The notes under the pieces are model-generated. The model was given only the letters and a program-made list of their open reading frames with translations. It was not told the DNA's origin and ran no database searches. A program made the translations under genes and the position numbers. Source: Acidimicrobiales bacterium (lineage in GTDB: Bacteria; Actinomycetota; Acidimicrobiia; Acidimicrobiales; RAAP-2). Taken from it: a DNA stretch of 9,024 bases. The stretch covers positions 1 through 9,024 of the forward strand of contig JASHWO010000317.1 in the NCBI GenBank assembly GCA_030044045.1, read 5' to 3'. Positions within the stretch are counted from its first letter, which is position 1. Each line of letters opens with the position of its first letter. This document shows, piece by piece, positions 5,896 through 9,024 of this stretch.

Positions 5896-6354
5896 GTGAC
5901 CACGCGCCCCACCGCGGCCGGCGCCCATCCGGCCGGGCCGGCCACGGTCGACGAGGTCCTGGCCCTCGTCCGGGCCCAGGGCGGCCGGGTCACGCCCTCC
6001 CGCCGCCTCCTCCTCGGCGCGCTCTTCGCCGCCCACGACCACCGGACGGCCGAGGAGCTGGCCGCCGTGGTCCAGGCCCAGGCACCCGACGTTCACCTCT
6101 CCACCATCTACCGGAACCTGGAGGAGCTGGAGCGGCTGGGCATCGTCGTCCACAACCACCTGGGCCACGGCCCGGTGGCCTACCACCTGGCGTCGGCCGC
6201 CCACGGCCACTTCGTGTGCGAGGTCTGCGGGCGCATGATCGAGGTGCCCGACGTCCTCTTCGACGACCTGGCCCGGTCGGCGGCCGACCGCTACGGCTTC
6301 GCCATCGACCCGCACCACTTCGCCGTGCTCGGCCGCTGCCGCCACTGCGCCTGA
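5896..6354 (+). CDS. Fur family transcriptional regulator (Fur/Zur/PerR type)
   Basis: A 152-aa metal- or peroxide-sensing repressor of the Fur superfamily, acting as a dimer on DNA. The winged-helix domain spans about residues 18-98, with recognition helix VHLSTIYRNLEELERLGIV (66-84). The dimerisation domain opens with HGHFVCEVCG (103-112). Cys108 and Cys111 with Cys148 and Cys151 form the two CxxC motifs of a structural zinc site. His86, His88, His91 and His97, with His103, His105 and H140-H141, are candidate sensory-metal ligands. I cannot decide between Zur, Fur and PerR from the sequence alone. The GTG start at 5896 has GAGG only 2 nt away, so a leaderless start is credible. No Fur-box-like AT-rich palindrome is seen upstream. 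It is convergent with the sulfatase gene. Confidence 0.92.
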   Translation: MTTRPTAAGAHPAGPATVDEVLALVRAQGGRVTPSRRLLLGALFAAHDHRTAEELAAVVQAQAPDVHLSTIYRNLEELERLGIVVHNHLGHGPVAYHLASAAHGHFVCEVCGRMIEVPDVLFDDLARSAADRYGFAIDPHHFAVLGRCRHCA

Positions 6355-6383
6355 GCGGCCCGACCGCCGGGCAACCCGGGCCG

Positions 6384-6474
6384 GCCGCCACCGGCGGCAC
6401 ACGCACACCCCCGCTCGCCTCGCCACGCCCGGCATGGGCCGGCCACTCCCGCCGCCGGCGTGCTCAGGCCGGCC
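6384..6474. terminator. Stem-loops between the convergent fur-like and sulfatase genes
   Basis: GCCGCC-ACC-GGCGGC (6384-6398) is a perfect 6-bp stem. GGCCGGCC occurs at 6437-6444 and 6467-6474, and the two copies can pair around a 22-nt loop. Neither is followed by a T-run, so a bidirectional terminator is only a positional guess for this 133-bp convergent gap. Confidence 0.25.
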
Positions 6475-6487
6475 GGCTCCCGCCCGG

Positions 6488-8809
6488 TCACTGCTCGGAC
6501 AGGATGGCGGCCAGCTCGGCCAGCGGGTCCCGGACCACGGGCCCGGTGGTGGCCACCTCGGCCCGCACGACGGTCCCGTTGAAAGGGAACGGCGCGACAT
6601 ACCCCTCGCCCACCGCCGGCCCCCACTCGTACCCGCAGGTCAGTCCCACCCCCACCCCGTTGAACCCGGAGGGGGTGAAGCGGTCGACCAGCTCCTCGGC
6701 CGCCACCGTCCCGTCGACGCGGAGCGTGGCCACCCCGCCGAGCCCGCCGCGCACGTCGACGGGGTCCTTCTCGAACTCGAGGGTGACCACGTGGCGGCCG
6801 GGCCCCACCACCTCGCTCCCGGCGACGACGTGGCGGGTCTTGCCGTAGAGGTTGTGCACGTAGCGGGGGCGGCCGTCGAGGAAGTGCAGCGACCACCCGC
6901 CCAGCACCGAGCCCAGGGCCAGCAGCACGCCCTCGGGGACGGCGCCCTCGGGGACGTCCACCGCCACGGTGAGGGCGTGGCTGCGGTTCCGCACGTTGAC
7001 GGCGACCGGCCCGGGCACCTGGGCGCCCCCCGGGAAGTAACGGAAGGCGTCACGGGGCCGGCGGTGGTCCGGCCGGGGGTGGGTGAGGGCCCAAAGCGGC
7101 CGGTTGTCCAGCGGCAGCACCTGGTGCCGCTCGGCCTCCTCCCACCACCGGGCCACCAGCTCGGCCACGTGCTCCGGCCGCTCGGCCGCCAGGTCCCGGG
7201 TCTCGGAGAGGTCCTCGGCCACGTGGTAGAGCTCCCAGACGTCGTCGTCGAAGGGGGCGTTGGGGTCGCGGCCGTCGTCGTACAGGGGCCCCACCGGGTG
7301 GTAGGCGACGGCCTTCCAGCCCTGGTGGTAGAGGGCCCGGGAGCCCAGCATCTCGAAGTACTGCGTGGTGTGGCGCTCCGGGGCGTCACTCCCGTCGGGC
7401 CCCAGCAGGTAGGCGAAGCTCACCCCGTCGATCGGCGACTGGGGCACGTGGTCGAGCACCGCCGGCGGCGCGACGGCGGCCAGCTCCAGGACGGTGGGCA
7501 GCACGTCGACGGCGTGGGCGAACTGGTGGCGCACCCCGCCGGCGGCGGCCGAGAGCCGGCGGGGCCAGTGCACGATGCAGGGGTCGGCCACCCCGCCCTG
7601 GTGGACCTCCCGCTTCCAGCGCTTGAACGGGGTGTTGCCGGCCATGGTCCAGCCCCAGGGGTAGTTGTTGTGCGTGGTCGGCCCGCCGATCTCCTCCAGC
7701 CGCCGGTGCATCTCCCCCGGCCCGGCCGGGTCCAGGTTGGTCAGGCGGACGTCGTTGATCGACCCGTCAGGGCCGCCCTCGGCGCTGGCCCCGTTGTCCG
7801 ACACCAGCACCACCAGGGTGTCGTCCAGCTCGCCCAGCTCGCCCAGGAAGCCGAGCACCCGGCCGATCTGGGCGTCGGTGTGGGAGAGGAACCCGGCGAA
7901 GCACTCCATGAAGCGGGCGGCCACCGTCCGCCGCCGGTCGTCGAGGTCGTCCCAGGCCCGGACCCAGGGCGGCCGCGGCGACAGCCCGGTCCCGGGCGGG
8001 ATCACCCCGCCGGCCAGCTGGCGGGCGTGGGTGGCCTCCCGCCAGGCGTCCCACCCGCCGTCGAACCGGCCCCGGTAGCGCTCGATCCACTCCGCCGGCG
8101 CCTGGTGCGGGGAGTGGCAGGCCCCGGTGGCGAAGTACAGGAAGAACGGCCGGTCCGGGTCGACCGCCCGCAGGTCCCCCACCATCTCGACCGCCCGGTC
8201 GGCCAGGTCCTCGGTCAGGTGGTAGCCGTCCTCCACCGGGCGGGGCGGCCGCACCGAGTGGTTGTCGTGGTACAGGGCGGGGACGAACTGGTGGGTCTCG
8301 CCCCCGTGGAAGCCGTACCAGCGGTCGAAGCCCCGGCCGAGCGGCCAGGTCCGCCGGGAGGCGGCCACGTTGGTCTCGTCCTCGGGGCTGAGGTGCCACT
8401 TGCCCACGGCGTAGGTGGCGTAGCCCCGGGCCCGGAGGATCTCGGAGAGGAAGCCGTTCTCCATCGGCGGCTTGCCCCAGTAGCCGGGGAAGCCGACGGC
8501 CAGGTCGGCCACCCGGCCCATGCCGTTGCGGTGGTGGTTCCGCCCGGTGAGCAGGCAGGCCCGGGTGGGCGAGCAGAGGGCGGTGGTGCGGAAGTTGGCC
8601 AGGCGCACCCCGCCGGCGGCCAGCCGGTCCATGTGCGGGGTGTCGATGTCCGACCCGTAGCAGCCGAGCTGGGCGAACCCCACGTCGTCCAGCACGATCA
8701 GCACCACGTTCGGCGCCCCCTCGGGCGGCGTGGGCTCCTCCGGCCACCACGGCACCGAGTCGCGCCAGTCGCGCCCGATCCGCCCCCCGCTCCCGTCCTG
8801 GCCGGCCAT
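6488..8809 (-). CDS. atsA: AtsA-like arylsulfatase (formylglycine-dependent, alkaline-phosphatase superfamily)
   Basis: Hydrolyses sulfate esters. 773 aa from ATG 8809, which has AGGAGGT 6 nt upstream; the GTG 10 codons earlier has no ribosome site. After an N-terminal WRDSVPWWPEEP stretch comes APNVVLIVLDDVGF with metal ligands Asp41 and Asp42. The sulfatase signature LCSPTRACLLTGR follows, with Cys79 to be converted to formylglycine and Arg83. Then come VGKWH (Lys137, His139), His232 in CHSPH, SDNG (Asp338, Asn339), and Lys396 or Lys399 in TPFKRWKREVHQGG. Residues past about 590 form a beta-rich C-terminal extension. Length and layout match the mycobacterial AtsA type (about 785 aa). No signal peptide or membrane helix is seen, so it is probably cytosolic. 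Natural substrate is unknown. The maturing enzyme is not in this window. Confidence 0.93.
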   Translation of the reverse strand: MAGQDGSGGRIGRDWRDSVPWWPEEPTPPEGAPNVVLIVLDDVGFAQLGCYGSDIDTPHMDRLAAGGVRLANFRTTALCSPTRACLLTGRNHHRNGMGRVADLAVGFPGYWGKPPMENGFLSEILRARGYATYAVGKWHLSPEDETNVAASRRTWPLGRGFDRWYGFHGGETHQFVPALYHDNHSVRPPRPVEDGYHLTEDLADRAVEMVGDLRAVDPDRPFFLYFATGACHSPHQAPAEWIERYRGRFDGGWDAWREATHARQLAGGVIPPGTGLSPRPPWVRAWDDLDDRRRTVAARFMECFAGFLSHTDAQIGRVLGFLGELGELDDTLVVLVSDNGASAEGGPDGSINDVRLTNLDPAGPGEMHRRLEEIGGPTTHNNYPWGWTMAGNTPFKRWKREVHQGGVADPCIVHWPRRLSAAAGGVRHQFAHAVDVLPTVLELAAVAPPAVLDHVPQSPIDGVSFAYLLGPDGSDAPERHTTQYFEMLGSRALYHQGWKAVAYHPVGPLYDDGRDPNAPFDDDVWELYHVAEDLSETRDLAAERPEHVAELVARWWEEAERHQVLPLDNRPLWALTHPRPDHRRPRDAFRYFPGGAQVPGPVAVNVRNRSHALTVAVDVPEGAVPEGVLLALGSVLGGWSLHFLDGRPRYVHNLYGKTRHVVAGSEVVGPGRHVVTLEFEKDPVDVRGGLGGVATLRVDGTVAAEELVDRFTPSGFNGVGVGLTCGYEWGPAVGEGYVAPFPFNGTVVRAEVATTGPVVRDPLAELAAILSEQ

Positions 8810-8843
8810 CGCTGTACCTCCTGCTCCCGAGCTCGTCACGGCC

Positions 8844-8870
8844 GGGCCAGCATGCCATGCTGCTTGGCCC
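8844..8870. promoter_or_regulatory. Palindrome upstream of the sulfatase gene
   Basis: AGCATG-C-CATGCT (8849-8861) is a perfect 6-bp inverted repeat around one base, flanked by GGGCC (8844-8848) and GGCCC (8866-8870), which extend it with a 4-nt bulge. It lies 35-61 nt upstream of ATG 8809, where an operator would sit. On the minus strand it contains GCATGCTGG, resembling the GCATACTGG of the msrA/VOC element. No clear promoter boxes are seen between here and the window end. Confidence 0.4.
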
Positions 8871-9024
8871 GCCCGTGGGCCCGCTGTGGCCCTTCTCGAT
8901 GGCAGGCTCCTCCGAGGCGTGGGCCCCTGCGGTGCCGCGGCCGGGCCGATCCGGCGGTGGCCAGGGCCGGCGGCAGGCGGCGCCGGTCCCCCGCGACCCC
9001 GGACCGGCGCACCGGGGCCACCCG
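8871..9024. other. GC-rich stretch at the right edge, no supported gene
   Basis: Open frames exist on both strands, but all are Pro/Arg/Gly/Ala-rich and lack ribosome sites. One plus-strand frame from ATG 8899 stays open to the edge (42 codons) and could be the start of a divergent gene, but nothing supports it. I see no other signal. Confidence 0.4.

Noticed and set aside
8836..9021. 61-codon minus-strand frame upstream of the sulfatase
   Set aside because: It is Arg/Pro/Gly-rich, has no ribosome site, and overlaps the palindrome and leader of the sulfatase gene.
8899..9024. Plus-strand frame from an ATG, open to the right edge
   Set aside because: It has no ribosome site or promoter and its composition is low-complexity. 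It cannot be told from chance with 42 codons.

Overview
This window is very GC-rich (above about 70% by eye), with G/C-heavy third codon positions. It carries gene families typical of Actinomycetota: a PadR-controlled ABC-2 exporter, an AtsA-type arylsulfatase of mycobacterial length, a DUF2254 membrane protein and a Fur-family repressor. The phylum is an inference; nothing here fixes a genus. I see no mobile element, tRNA, rRNA or CRISPR array. Most of the window is ordinary core or accessory coding sequence, and the more unusual features are in the junctions and leaders.

Layout, left to right. (1) The 5' end of an unrecognised leftward gene (1-116) runs off the left edge, behind an AT-rich promoter that would give a nearly leaderless mRNA. 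(2) A rightward unit has a TACAAT -10 box, a 28-codon leader ORF with a strong ribosome site, and a DUF2254 four-helix membrane protein whose ATG overlaps the leader's stop. (3) Two leftward genes follow: msrA (methionine sulfoxide reductase A), whose 3' end overlaps the DUF2254 gene tail-to-tail by 148 bp, and a small VOC/glyoxalase-fold protein. Both have a near-identical 19-nt element upstream, probably a shared promoter/operator. (4) Divergent from the VOC gene is padR, with a TTGACA/extended -10 promoter overlapped by a CGATATATCG palindrome and a long structured leader. It is followed by an ABC-2 ATPase and its permease. A 15-codon mini-ORF bridges the ATPase and permease through stop/start overlaps on both sides. 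(5) A short repeat-bearing intergenic stretch (four tandem 9-mers and a 24-nt direct repeat) precedes a Fur-family regulator. (6) Convergent to it is a long cytosolic AtsA-like arylsulfatase on the minus strand, with a small palindrome upstream of its start.

How they may work together. PadR, ATPase and permease form a classic self-regulated efflux module: PadR probably represses its own operon until a ligand is bound, and the pump then exports it. MsrA (repair of oxidised methionine) and the VOC protein probably share one regulator through the common upstream element. The Fur-family protein and the sulfatase have no clear functional tie to the rest, and no formylglycine-generating enzyme for the sulfatase is in view.
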